A stretch of 33,868 nt of DNA from JBCBZH01 sp039815415 (GTDB lineage Bacteria > Bacteroidota > Rhodothermia > Rhodothermales > Rubricoccaceae): NCBI GenBank assembly GCA_039815415.1, contig JBCBZH010000012.1:1-33868 (forward strand), written 5' to 3'. Positions 7,989 to 15,101 of the stretch are shown one piece after another. The translations under genes were made by a program, and so were the position numbers. How positions within the stretch are numbered: position 1 is the first letter of the stretch; each line of letters starts with the position of its first letter. The notes beneath the pieces are model-generated. The model was not told where the DNA came from and made no database searches. It saw only the letters and a program-made list of their open reading frames with translations.

Positions 7989-8897
7989 ATGACCGCATCG
8001 GCAACGTCCCCGCCATCGGCTCTCGCCCTCTGGGTAGAGGCTGCGCGCCCGAAGACGCTGTGGGCAGCGGCGGCACCTGTGCTGCTGGGCGTCGCGATGG
8101 CATGGGGCGACGGCGTGTTCCATGCGACGGCGGCGCTCTGCGCGTTCCTGGGCGCGGCGCTCATCCAGGTCGGCACCAACTACGCCAACGACGCTGAGGA
8201 CTACGTACGTGGTGCAGACACCGAGGCACGCAAGGGACCGCAGCGAGCCACAGCGGCGGGCCTCGTCACGCCTGGCCAGATGCGGGCCGCCGCCGCCATC
8301 GCCTTCGGGCTGGCGTTCGCATCTGGCGTCTACCTGATCCTCCGCGGAGGCTGGCCGATTCTTGCCCTCGGACTGGTGAGCATCGCATCCGGATACGCGT
8401 ACACAGCTGGCCGCTACGCGTTGGCGTACACCGGGCTGGCGGATGTGTTCGTGCTGGTGTTTTTCGGGCCGGTGGCTGTGGCGGGGACCTACTACGTGCA
8501 GGCCCTGTTCGTGCCGCCGTATGTCGCCGTGGCCGGGCTTGGGCCGGGCTTCCTGGCGACCGCCATCCTTCTCGCCAACAACGTGCGCGACGTGGAAGAG
8601 GACCGGGTGGCGGACAAGCGGACGCTCGTGGTGCGCTTCGGGAGATCGTTTGGCGTCCGGCTGTACGGTGCTTGCATCTCAGGTGCAGTGGCGGTCCCCG
8701 CAGCACTGGCCCTCTGGCTCCGTGCGCACCCAGGCATCCTCGCGGCGTCGCTCATTGCCTCCATCGTCGGTCGCCAGCTCGCCATCACGCTGTCGCGCGA
8801 GACCTCGCCGGAGGTGTTGAATCCGTTGCTCGGCAAGACGGCGGTTCTGCTGCTCGTCTACGCGTTGGCGTTCGGTGCGGGGTGGATCTGGACGTAG
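7989..8897 (+). CDS. menA: 1,4-dihydroxy-2-naphthoate polyprenyltransferase (MenA)
   Basis: Integral membrane UbiA-family prenyltransferase attaching the polyprenyl tail to DHNA to give demethylmenaquinone. Of 302 residues, most form hydrophobic helices (about eight). The first Asp-rich motif is NYANDAEDY (Asn64, Asp68, Asp71), followed by the RKGPQRATAAG segment typical of MenA. The second is NNVRDVEEDRVADKRT (about 197-212). The N-terminal ARPKTLWAAAAPVLLG is also typical of MenA. ATG 7989 is 12 nt after the menB stop, so it belongs to the same transcript. It catalyses the membrane step directly before menG. Confidence 0.95.
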   Translation: MTASATSPPSALALWVEAARPKTLWAAAAPVLLGVAMAWGDGVFHATAALCAFLGAALIQVGTNYANDAEDYVRGADTEARKGPQRATAAGLVTPGQMRAAAAIAFGLAFASGVYLILRGGWPILALGLVSIASGYAYTAGRYALAYTGLADVFVLVFFGPVAVAGTYYVQALFVPPYVAVAGLGPGFLATAILLANNVRDVEEDRVADKRTLVVRFGRSFGVRLYGACISGAVAVPAALALWLRAHPGILAASLIASIVGRQLAITLSRETSPEVLNPLLGKTAVLLLVYALAFGAGWIWT

Positions 8898-8943
8898 GTC
8901 CGACTGACAACGGCAACGAGGCGCGCTCTCCTTACCGACTTAC

Positions 8944-10002
8944 GTGCACATCACCGGCTTCCACATTGTCCCGTATGCACTGCCGCTCACAGAGCCGGTG
9001 ACATGGGGAGGTGTCGCTCATCGCCAGCGCGAAGGGTGGTTGCTTCGCCTGGACGCTGAAGCCGGAATTTCCGGCTGGGGCGATGCCGCGCCGTTGCCCG
9101 GATTCAGCCGGGAATCACGAGACGAATCCCATCACGCTCTCCAGGTCTTGGGCGAGGCACTGAGGGGCCAGGATATCGATCCGGCGCAGGTGCTCTTGCC
9201 CTTCGGAGCCATTGCCCAGGGCCTCGATGCGATGGGGCATCCGCCGTCGGCCCGGTTCGCGTTCGACCTCGCGCTGGCGGACCTTGCAGCCCAGGCCTCG
9301 GGTCGTACGATCCCGCAGATCCTGCATCCAGACCCCGACGTGTCGCTGCCACTGAACGGGCTCCTGATGGGGGACTCCGAAGCGATTCTTGCGGACGCCG
9401 AGCGCCTCGTCGGGGAGGGCTACACAGCCCTGAAGCTGAAGGTCGGGTGGGGCGACCCGGAAGCGGAGGCATACCACGTCCAGGCCCTCCGCCAGCGCGT
9501 TGGCGTGGGCGTGGAGCTTCGGCTGGATGCCAACCGGGCGTGGAGTGTCGAGCAGGCGACGGCATTCGCAGGGTCTATCGGGGGAGCAGATGTGTCCTAC
9601 ATCGAGGAGCCGTTGGCCGAGCCGTCGGGCCTGCCTGCACTCTGGCACGATACGGGGCTGGCGGTGGCCGTGGATGAGTCCGTCCAGGAGTCGGGCGAGG
9701 AGGCCATTCGGGGGTGGGCTGCAGCGGCCGTTCTCAAGCCGACCTTGCTCGGCGGGCTGTCGAGAACGCTCCGGCTCGCGCTGCACGCGAGGTCGGTCGG
9801 GGTGCGCCCGGTCCTCAGCGCAGCCTTCGAGAGTGGTGTGGGGCTGCGTGGCGTGGCCGCATTGGCGGTAGCCACCGGTGCGGAACCGGCGGGCCTCGAC
9901 ACCTACCGCTGGCTGGCGGACGACGTGCTTGCAAACCGCCTACCCCTCAACCGGCCCCGGATCGACATCCCGAGCCTGTTTGCCCAGCCGCTGGATCTGT
10001 GA
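8944..10002 (+). CDS. menC: o-Succinylbenzoate synthase (MenC)
   Basis: Dehydrates SHCHC to o-succinylbenzoate; an enolase-superfamily barrel. The 352 residues carry the whole catalytic set: the KxK pair at Lys164/Lys166 (LKLKVGWGD), metal ligands Asp195 (LRLDANRAW), Glu221 or Glu222 (YIEEPLAEP) and Asp244 (AVDESVQE), and Lys265 (AVLKPTLLGG). The N-terminal capping domain spans about residues 1-110. The GTG at 8944 begins MHITGFHIVPYALPL; the gap from menA is 46 nt, the largest inside the operon. Its stop overlaps the menE start as GTGA. A dipeptide epimerase is the alternative within the superfamily, but the men context argues against it. Confidence 0.93.
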   Translation: MHITGFHIVPYALPLTEPVTWGGVAHRQREGWLLRLDAEAGISGWGDAAPLPGFSRESRDESHHALQVLGEALRGQDIDPAQVLLPFGAIAQGLDAMGHPPSARFAFDLALADLAAQASGRTIPQILHPDPDVSLPLNGLLMGDSEAILADAERLVGEGYTALKLKVGWGDPEAEAYHVQALRQRVGVGVELRLDANRAWSVEQATAFAGSIGGADVSYIEEPLAEPSGLPALWHDTGLAVAVDESVQESGEEAIRGWAAAAVLKPTLLGGLSRTLRLALHARSVGVRPVLSAAFESGVGLRGVAALAVATGAEPAGLDTYRWLADDVLANRLPLNRPRIDIPSLFAQPLDL

Positions 10003-11357
10003 CCCTCCCAGACCCAGTCCGCTTCTGGGCCGACCGCCAGCCCGACGCGCCCGCGCTTGTCACGACAGAGCGCGCGTGGACCTGGGCCGATCTGGACGCG
10101 AGGGTCAGCGGGACTGTTCGCCGGCTCGCGGGGGCATCCCCACGCATTGGCGTGTGCGCCCCCACTCAGCCTGCGCTCGTCGTTCTGATTCTCGCCGCAT
10201 TGCGGGCTGGGGGCGTCATCATTCCGCTCTCTCCCCGGTGGCCGCAGCCGATGATCGACCGCGCGCGGGAACGCCTCGAGTTGGCGGCGATCCTCACCGA
10301 GAGCGATCTGGGCGCTCTCACTGAGCCAGGAGATGTGAGCGGCGCCCCGCGCGATCTCCAGCTCGATGCGCCGTTCACGCTCGTGCACACCTCGGGATCG
10401 ACGGGGACCCCCAAGGCCGCGCTGCATACAGTCGGCAATCACGTCGCCAGCGCGAGAGGGCTCATGGAGCGGTTTCCCCTCGGGCCAGGCGACCGCTGGC
10501 TGTTGGACCTTCCGCTCTACCACGTCGGCGGCCTGGGTGTAGTGATGCGGTGCGCCCTCGCAGGCGCTGCGATGGTGCTACCCGAGTCGGGAATGAGCAC
10601 GCACGAAGCCGTCCGATCCCTGCGTCCGACGCACGCCTCATTGGTCTCCACGCAGCTCATTCGGCTCCTGCGAGAGGACCTCGAGCTGGCGTCGTTGAAG
10701 CTGGTCTTGCTGGGCGGTAGTGCGTTCCCCCCGAACGTGCTCGACGATGCACTCGCTCGCGGTCTCCCCATCGTGATGAGCTACGGCATGACGGAGATGA
10801 CGTCCACCATCACCAGCTCGACGCTGCCCGCGGAGCGCGACGCGCTGGCGACGTCCGGGACCATGCTCCCTGAGCGCGAGGTTCGCCTCTCCGCGTCGGG
10901 GGAGATCGAGGTGCGCGGGCCGACCCTGTTTGCCGGGTACGTCGATGGCGATCGGCTTCATCGCCCGGTCGATGCCGAGGGGTGGTTTGCCACGGGCGAC
11001 CGGGGAGAGATGGATGAGGCCGGGCGGCTCATCGTCCACGGGCGCATCGGAAACGGCTTTGTGTCGGGCGGGGAGAACATCCAGCCGGAAGCCATCGAGG
11101 CGGTGCTCACGGCCCTTCCCGAGGTTGCCAGCGCCGTGGTGGTGCCTGTGAACGATGCCGAGTTTGGGGCGCGCCCGGTCGCGTTTGTGCAGAGCGCCGG
11201 GCCTTTGCTTCAGCCAGACGCGCTGGCGACGGCGCTTCGTGTTCGACTACCGGGCTTCATGATTCCTGTCGCATTCCTGCCATGGGAAGGTCCAACGGGT
11301 CTCAAGCCAGACCGCCGGGCGCTCGCTCGGGACGCCAGCTCGAGGGAGAAGCGATAA
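9999..11357 (+). CDS. menE: o-Succinylbenzoate-CoA ligase (MenE)
   Basis: ATP-dependent acyl-CoA synthetase activating o-succinylbenzoate through an adenylate. It has 452 residues from the GTG at 9999, which overlaps the menC stop (GTGA). The ANL-family signature TSGSTGTPKAA (about 131-141), LPLYHVGGL, SYGMTEMTST, the ATP-binding TGDRGEMDEAGRL and the hinge GRIGNGFVSGGENI are present. The C-terminal lysine in GLKPDRRAL fits the adenylation Lys. The frame is open further upstream only as out-of-frame menC. It is the last gene of the operon; a strong hairpin follows 7 nt after the stop. With it every step to menaquinone except the DHNA-CoA thioesterase is encoded here. Confidence 0.93.
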   Translation: MTLPDPVRFWADRQPDAPALVTTERAWTWADLDARVSGTVRRLAGASPRIGVCAPTQPALVVLILAALRAGGVIIPLSPRWPQPMIDRARERLELAAILTESDLGALTEPGDVSGAPRDLQLDAPFTLVHTSGSTGTPKAALHTVGNHVASARGLMERFPLGPGDRWLLDLPLYHVGGLGVVMRCALAGAAMVLPESGMSTHEAVRSLRPTHASLVSTQLIRLLREDLELASLKLVLLGGSAFPPNVLDDALARGLPIVMSYGMTEMTSTITSSTLPAERDALATSGTMLPEREVRLSASGEIEVRGPTLFAGYVDGDRLHRPVDAEGWFATGDRGEMDEAGRLIVHGRIGNGFVSGGENIQPEAIEAVLTALPEVASAVVVPVNDAEFGARPVAFVQSAGPLLQPDALATALRVRLPGFMIPVAFLPWEGPTGLKPDRRALARDASSREKR

Positions 11358-11363
11358 CGAAAC

Positions 11364-11394
11364 CAGGGCACGAGGAATCGCTCCCCGTGCCCTG
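11364..11394. terminator. Bidirectional terminator between menE and ppiD
   Basis: CAGGGCACG (11364-11372) pairs perfectly with CGTGCCCTG (11386-11394) across a 13-nt loop. It lies between two converging genes, 7 nt after the menE stop and 23 nt before the ppiD stop on the other strand, so it probably ends both transcripts. No long T tract follows on either strand. Confidence 0.7.
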
Positions 11395-11416
11395 ATTGGT
11401 GCGTGTGTGGTGTGGG

Positions 11417-13477
11417 TTACAGCACGTCGTTGCGGAGGTCTTCCACGTCGGCCTGTTCCCGGAGCGAGCGGATCCAGCCCTGCACGAGGCGCTGGCGCTT
11501 GGCTTGCAGGAGCTGTTGGCGAAGCTGCTCGCGTCCGGCGTCGTCCATGGTGTCGGCGTCGGCAAAGCTGACGGGGCTGACGACAAAGGCTGCCTGATCG
11601 CCTTCGATGGCGCCGCTGCGCTGGCCGGGCTGCAATCCGAAAATGGCACCCACCGCACGGGGCTCGTTGCCGAAGCCCTGGATGGAGGGACGCCCCTGAC
11701 TTACGCCGTCAAGGGTCTGGACCGCAGTGCCTGCCGAGCTGGCGATCTGCTCCAGCGAGGCGCCGGGGCGACTGGCTTGCTGGAGGCGCTCAAGCTGGAT
11801 CTCAGCCTTCTTGTCAAGCCGGACCGCCAGCTCGATCTGGTCGCGGACATCCTCGAAGGGCGCCACGCCTTCCTCCATCGTCTCGATGAGACGGACAATG
11901 ATGAAGCGATCCCCGGCATCAATCGGATCCGACAGGTCTCCTGGATCGGCTCGCTTGAGGAAGCGGAACAGAGCGCGGCCCGCATCAAGGCCTGGAACGG
12001 AGGACTGGTCGGCCTGCACGCGCATCGGCGTGATTTCCATACCCGCCTCCTGCGCAGCCTCCTCAAAGGTGCGATTTTCGCCCTCAACGGAGATGGCAAC
12101 GAAGTCTTCAGCGGCCTCGCGCGTCCGGTCGTAGTCGCCTTCCACAGCCCGTGAGATCTGGACAATCTCAGCCTCCTGGGTAGCACGGTCCGTGACCTCA
12201 ATGATGTGAACACCAAACTGGCTCACTACGGGACCGACCACTTGGCCGATGGTCGCCGCAAAAGCCGCTTGCTCGAATGGTGCCACCATCTGGCCCCGAC
12301 CGAACCATCCGAGGTCACCGCCCAGGTCTGCCGAGCCGTCCTCAGACATCTCGCGGGCAGCCGCGGCGAATGAGATCTCGCCGTTCTCGATCTGGGCTTT
12401 CAGGCCGCGTGCTTGCTCCTCACGTCCCTCGGGAAGGAGAATGTGGCGGGCGCGGATCAGGGGCGACTCTGCCTCACGTACATCGGTAATCCGAGCCAGC
12501 GTGGCCTGGCCATCTCCAACAACGGGTCCGACGACGCGGCCGATGGTCATGTCGTCATAGATCGCGCTGGCGAGAGCTGCCGGGAGCTGCGAGGGGGGCA
12601 CGAAGGCTGCCTGTGTCTCCGTGCCGTACGACTGGCTGGCGACATAGGCCTCGGGATCTTCTGCACTCTCGAGGCCTGGGCGGATGACATCCAGCTCGCC
12701 GAGAACGCGGGAAGAGTCGTCCGCGCTGGCGACGCTAGTGAACGAGACGTACTCCGCTGTGTAGGTCTCTGGGCGCTCAAAGTCTGCGCGGTTCTCCTGG
12801 TAGTATTCCTGGAGGTCATCGTCGGAAACGGTGACCTCGTTCTCGGGCACCTCGGCGTACCGCAGGGCAACCACCTGGGCAGATGCTGTGCGGCCGCGCC
12901 GTGCGATCTCGGCATCCACCTCAGCGTCCGAAACCCGCGCGCTGGCGCCGATCAGAGCCGAGAGCTTGGCCTGCCGGCGGTTGCGTCGTACCTGCTCCTC
13001 GATGGCCTGAAGCTCGACAGCGTACGCCGGGTCGTTCACGACCTGGTCCAGAAGCGTCCGGTTGATGCCACCGGATCCGTCGGGGAAGTAAGAGGCGAGG
13101 ACCGGGTCTGGGCGCGGGCCCGTGATGAGGGCAAACACCTCCTCGTCCGTCACCTGGATGCCCAGGCGATCCATCTCGGCCTCCACCAGCGCGTTGTCCA
13201 CCAGCGCGTCGAAGGTCTGGTTCTCGAGCTGGCCGCGGAGTGTCGGTGTGACCTCGATGCCTTGCTGCTCGTACCGCTGCGTTTCTTGCTGGAGCGCGTT
13301 GTTGAACAGCTCCATTGAAATCGGCTCGCCATTCACCTTGGCGACGTTCAGGCCGATGTTGCGCCCAACGGCGTCGAAGGCGCCGGAGTCCTGAAGGACC
13401 CAGAGCCCTCCAAAGGCGAAAACGAGGACGCCGATGACGGCTCCTGTGCTTTCGCGCATTTTGGTCATCATTCCCAT
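11417..13477 (-). CDS. PpiD/SurA-type peptidyl-prolyl isomerase
   Basis: Membrane-anchored periplasmic chaperone and peptidyl-prolyl isomerase for secreted and outer-membrane proteins. The protein has 686 residues from ATG 13477. A positively charged start and one transmembrane helix (TGAVIGVLVFAFGGLWVLQ, about 11-29) match PpiD. A SurA-N-like helical domain (VNGEPISMELFNNAL, to about 180) follows. A parvulin domain at about 342-435 has RARHILL, the LGWFGRGQMVAPFEQAAF block and FGVHIIEV. The rest is a long charged helical and beta tail. GTG 13483 would add two residues; ATG 13477 is preferred because GGGGTG precedes it by 3 nt. It lies alone on its strand, with a terminator before and after. 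Confidence 0.88.
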   Translation of the reverse strand: MGMMTKMRESTGAVIGVLVFAFGGLWVLQDSGAFDAVGRNIGLNVAKVNGEPISMELFNNALQQETQRYEQQGIEVTPTLRGQLENQTFDALVDNALVEAEMDRLGIQVTDEEVFALITGPRPDPVLASYFPDGSGGINRTLLDQVVNDPAYAVELQAIEEQVRRNRRQAKLSALIGASARVSDAEVDAEIARRGRTASAQVVALRYAEVPENEVTVSDDDLQEYYQENRADFERPETYTAEYVSFTSVASADDSSRVLGELDVIRPGLESAEDPEAYVASQSYGTETQAAFVPPSQLPAALASAIYDDMTIGRVVGPVVGDGQATLARITDVREAESPLIRARHILLPEGREEQARGLKAQIENGEISFAAAAREMSEDGSADLGGDLGWFGRGQMVAPFEQAAFAATIGQVVGPVVSQFGVHIIEVTDRATQEAEIVQISRAVEGDYDRTREAAEDFVAISVEGENRTFEEAAQEAGMEITPMRVQADQSSVPGLDAGRALFRFLKRADPGDLSDPIDAGDRFIIVRLIETMEEGVAPFEDVRDQIELAVRLDKKAEIQLERLQQASRPGASLEQIASSAGTAVQTLDGVSQGRPSIQGFGNEPRAVGAIFGLQPGQRSGAIEGDQAAFVVSPVSFADADTMDDAGREQLRQQLLQAKRQRLVQGWIRSLREQADVEDLRNDVL

Positions 13478-13580
13478 AATCACACCCCGTGCGTGCGGGT
13501 CGGTGGCGAGCAGCGTCGCCTAGCTGTTGGTTGTGGAGCGGGCACAAGGCCCAGCCAGACCCTCAAGGCCCAGACACAAA

Positions 13581-13607
13581 CGAGCCGGTGCCTCGGGGCC
13601 CGGCTCG
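13581..13607 (-). terminator. Stem-loop upstream of ppiD
   Basis: CGAGCCGG (13581-13588) pairs with CCGGCTCG (13600-13607) around 11 nt. On the minus strand the stem is followed by TTTGTGT, so it resembles an intrinsic terminator or attenuator in the leader of ppiD, about 105 nt before its start. It may catch readthrough from the sigma gene or regulate ppiD. Confidence 0.45.
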
Positions 13608-13613
13608 GTCGCG

Positions 13614-13622
13614 CGAAATATA
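13614..13622 (-). promoter_or_regulatory. Possible Bacteroidota-type -7 element for ppiD
   Basis: The minus strand reads TATATTTCG, close to the TAnnTTTG element of Bacteroidota primary sigma promoters. It sits about 135 nt upstream of the ppiD start in an otherwise GC-rich leader. A TTTAAAC lies further upstream (13647-13653), but the spacing is longer than the usual 19-20 bp. Weak candidate. Confidence 0.25.
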
Positions 13623-13730
13623 CGGTCAGGCCCCCGGCCCTCCCGGTTTAAACCTCGGGGAAGACCGCGAGCGTTGAGCGGGTGGCGTAAGACCGCCAGC
13701 TCGACAAACCCGCCACCGTGCTGAAATAAA

Positions 13731-13769
13731 GACGGCCGGGACCGAGCCGAAGCCCGAATCCCGACCGTC
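13731..13769 (-). terminator. Rho-independent terminator of the sigma factor gene
   Basis: The arms at 13731-13741 and 13759-13769 form an 11-bp stem with one mismatch. Read on the minus strand the stem ends in CCGTC and is followed by TTTATTT, the usual U-tract of an intrinsic terminator. It begins 45 nt after the stop of the leftward sigma factor gene. Confidence 0.75.
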
Positions 13770-13813
13770 TCCCTCTCTCCCTCAGAGGGACGAGGTCGCC
13801 GTTCTACCTGCGG

Positions 13814-14587
13814 TCAGGCAGCGGCGACGAGCGGGGTCCGCATCTGCTCGCGCAACTCGCGGAGCGTCTTGGACAAAATCTGTGAGATGCGTGCCTCGGT
13901 GAGCTGGAACTCGCCGGAGATCTCGCGGAGGGTCAGGCCCTCGAAGAAGTACAGGTGGACAATGCGCTGCTCGCGTTCCGGAAGGCGCTCTACGAGAGAA
14001 TCCACGTACGCGTACATGGACTGACGCTCCGTTTCAGCGTCGGTAGGGTCGATGTCGGTGGCCGCGAGGACATCGAGAGGGGTTGGGCGGTTGTCGTCGC
14101 CACTGTCGGAAAGCGAAAGGGCGAACCGCTGCTGCGCGTCGCTCCGAAGCCGGTCGTACTCTCGAATCGTGACACCGAGCCGAGAGGCGACCTGAGCGGC
14201 GCGCGGTTCATCGCCGAGTTCCTGCTGCAGCGTTTCGGCTGTACGCGATGCCTCGGCCACGCGTCGGCGGCGATCCCGGCTCAGGCAGTCGATGGTGCGG
14301 AGGAAGTCCACGAGCGCACCTCGGATGCGTCCGTAGGCGAACGAGGCGAAGGGGGTGCCGCGAGCGGGGTCGTAGGAGTTGAGAGCTTGAAGCATCCCCA
14401 GCATGCCTGCGTTCTCGAGGTCTCGGTAGGACGCGAGCGGATGATCTGGGAGAACGACGCGCCGGGAAAGGGACCGGACGAGGGGCAGCGCAGCCACAGC
14501 CACAGCGCGCCCGTACTCGGCCACGAGCGGGCCATCAGCGGCGTACTCAGCGCAGTAGCGTTCGACGGATTCCTGGAGTGTGTTCAT
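13814..14587 (-). CDS. FliA/WhiG-family RNA polymerase sigma factor
   Basis: Alternative sigma-70-family factor of 257 residues. Region 2 is clear: LVRSLSRRV, then DLENAGMLGMLQALNSYDPARGTPFASFAYGRIRGALVDFLR, the core-binding and -10 recognition pattern of the FliA/WhiG/SigF group. Region 3 follows (RRRRVAEASRTAETLQQEL). Region 4 near the C-terminus has LPEREQRIVHLYFFEGLTLREISGEFQLTEARISQILSKT, with a complete helix-turn-helix. ATG 14587 begins MNTLQESVERY; longer readings add an unlike N-terminus. No flagellar, anti-sigma or partner gene lies next to it, so its regulon cannot be told. The 514-bp upstream region has many inverted repeats and may be its leader. Confidence 0.9.
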   Translation of the reverse strand: MNTLQESVERYCAEYAADGPLVAEYGRAVAVAALPLVRSLSRRVVLPDHPLASYRDLENAGMLGMLQALNSYDPARGTPFASFAYGRIRGALVDFLRTIDCLSRDRRRRVAEASRTAETLQQELGDEPRAAQVASRLGVTIREYDRLRSDAQQRFALSLSDSGDDNRPTPLDVLAATDIDPTDAETERQSMYAYVDSLVERLPEREQRIVHLYFFEGLTLREISGEFQLTEARISQILSKTLRELREQMRTPLVAAA

Positions 14588-14784
14588 CAGGGGGCCGGCA
14601 GGACGCCGGAAAGGCGTCTTAGAGCGCTCGGGTGCGCGGCGAGGAGGAAACGATCCGTCGAAGCGTCGGAGTGGCTTCAGGAACAGCGTGGTGGCTCGGC
14701 CGAATCCACCAGCCCGTAGGCAAGGGCGCTGCCATCGAAGCCGGTGCTCGCCGAACGGCAAGCTGGCTCGAGAGAGCGAACGGG

Positions 14785-14858
14785 TGGTGGATGAAACGCA
14801 TGGGGAGGTGGCGAACCTCCAACCCTTCCGCAAGGGGAGTGCCAGACTCTGTTCATCC
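14785..14858 (-). ncRNA. Cloverleaf-like structured element, possible RNA or tRNA relic
   Basis: On the minus strand a 7-bp closing stem (GGATGAA with TTCATCC) encloses three hairpins in order: GAGT-CTGGC-ACTC, CCCTT-GCGG-AAGGG and GGAGG-TTCGCCA-CCTCC. The 3' arm is followed by ACCA. The total is 74 nt. Size, order, the 5-bp/7-nt third arm beginning TTC and the ACCA end all recall a tRNA. Against a working tRNA: the middle arm has a 4-nt loop, the third loop lacks the conserved A, and 8 extra nt separate that arm from the closing stem. It may be a decayed tRNA, a regulatory leader of the sigma gene, or chance. Confidence 0.3.
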
Positions 14859-14936
14859 GGGCCAGCAGCCCTAGCCCTGTGCACTCGGCGGCGTCTCTCA
14901 GAATCCCCAATACGCGACCCGTTCAGGAATGCAGGC

Positions 14937-15050
14937 GTGACACCCCGGGTCGCTTAACCCGGCTCTGCATGGTCTCGACGCCTGAAATCGGTCGAGCTGG
15001 CGAAGGCGTTAATCAAGTCTCGACTGCGGTGCAGATCGGTGACACCCCGG
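14937..15050. repeat. Direct repeat GTGACACCCCGG, two copies
   Basis: The exact 12-mer occurs at 14937-14948 and 15039-15050, 102 nt apart, each preceded a few bases upstream by TGCAG. The first is followed by an ACCCGG hairpin arm, the second by GTGGGATT. The shared context suggests paired binding sites or two related RNA elements in the non-coding region upstream of the sigma factor gene. Confidence 0.6.
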
Positions 15051-15101
15051 TGGGATTTCCCCCCAAAGGGTTACGGATCGTGCCGGGGCCGGTGGCTTTG
15101 A

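Larger units (their letters stand above)
14588..15101. other. 514-bp non-coding region rich in inverted and direct repeats
   Basis: No convincing gene is seen; short open frames here lack coding character. Perfect stems include GGATGAA 14789-14795 with TTCATCC 14852-14858, GGAGGT/ACCTCC 14804-14820, CCCTT/AAGGG 14823-14836, GAGT/ACTC 14837-14849, GGGC/GCCC 14859-14871, CCGGGT/ACCCGG around 14945-14962 and ACGCCT/AGGCGT 14978-15009, the last enclosing a copy of the dispersed 12-mer (14992-15003). The 12-mer GTGACACCCCGG occurs twice (14937 and 15039). It lies upstream of the sigma factor start and downstream of the kynureninase-like gene. It could hold a structured leader or a small RNA; no known riboswitch consensus was matched. 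Confidence 0.6.

Noticed and set aside
9714..9998. Upstream extension of menE into menC
   Set aside because: The extension is a shadow of menC in another frame; the GTG at 9999 overlapping the menC stop starts the recognisable adenylation domain.
12413..13318. 301-codon rightward open frame opposite the ppiD-like gene
   Set aside because: Antisense shadow; the opposite strand encodes the SurA-N and parvulin domains.
14785..14858. Functional tRNA gene
   Set aside because: The fold is tRNA-like, but it has a 4-nt anticodon-position loop, a non-consensus T-loop and an 8-nt insertion before the 3' acceptor strand. Kept only as a low-confidence structured element.
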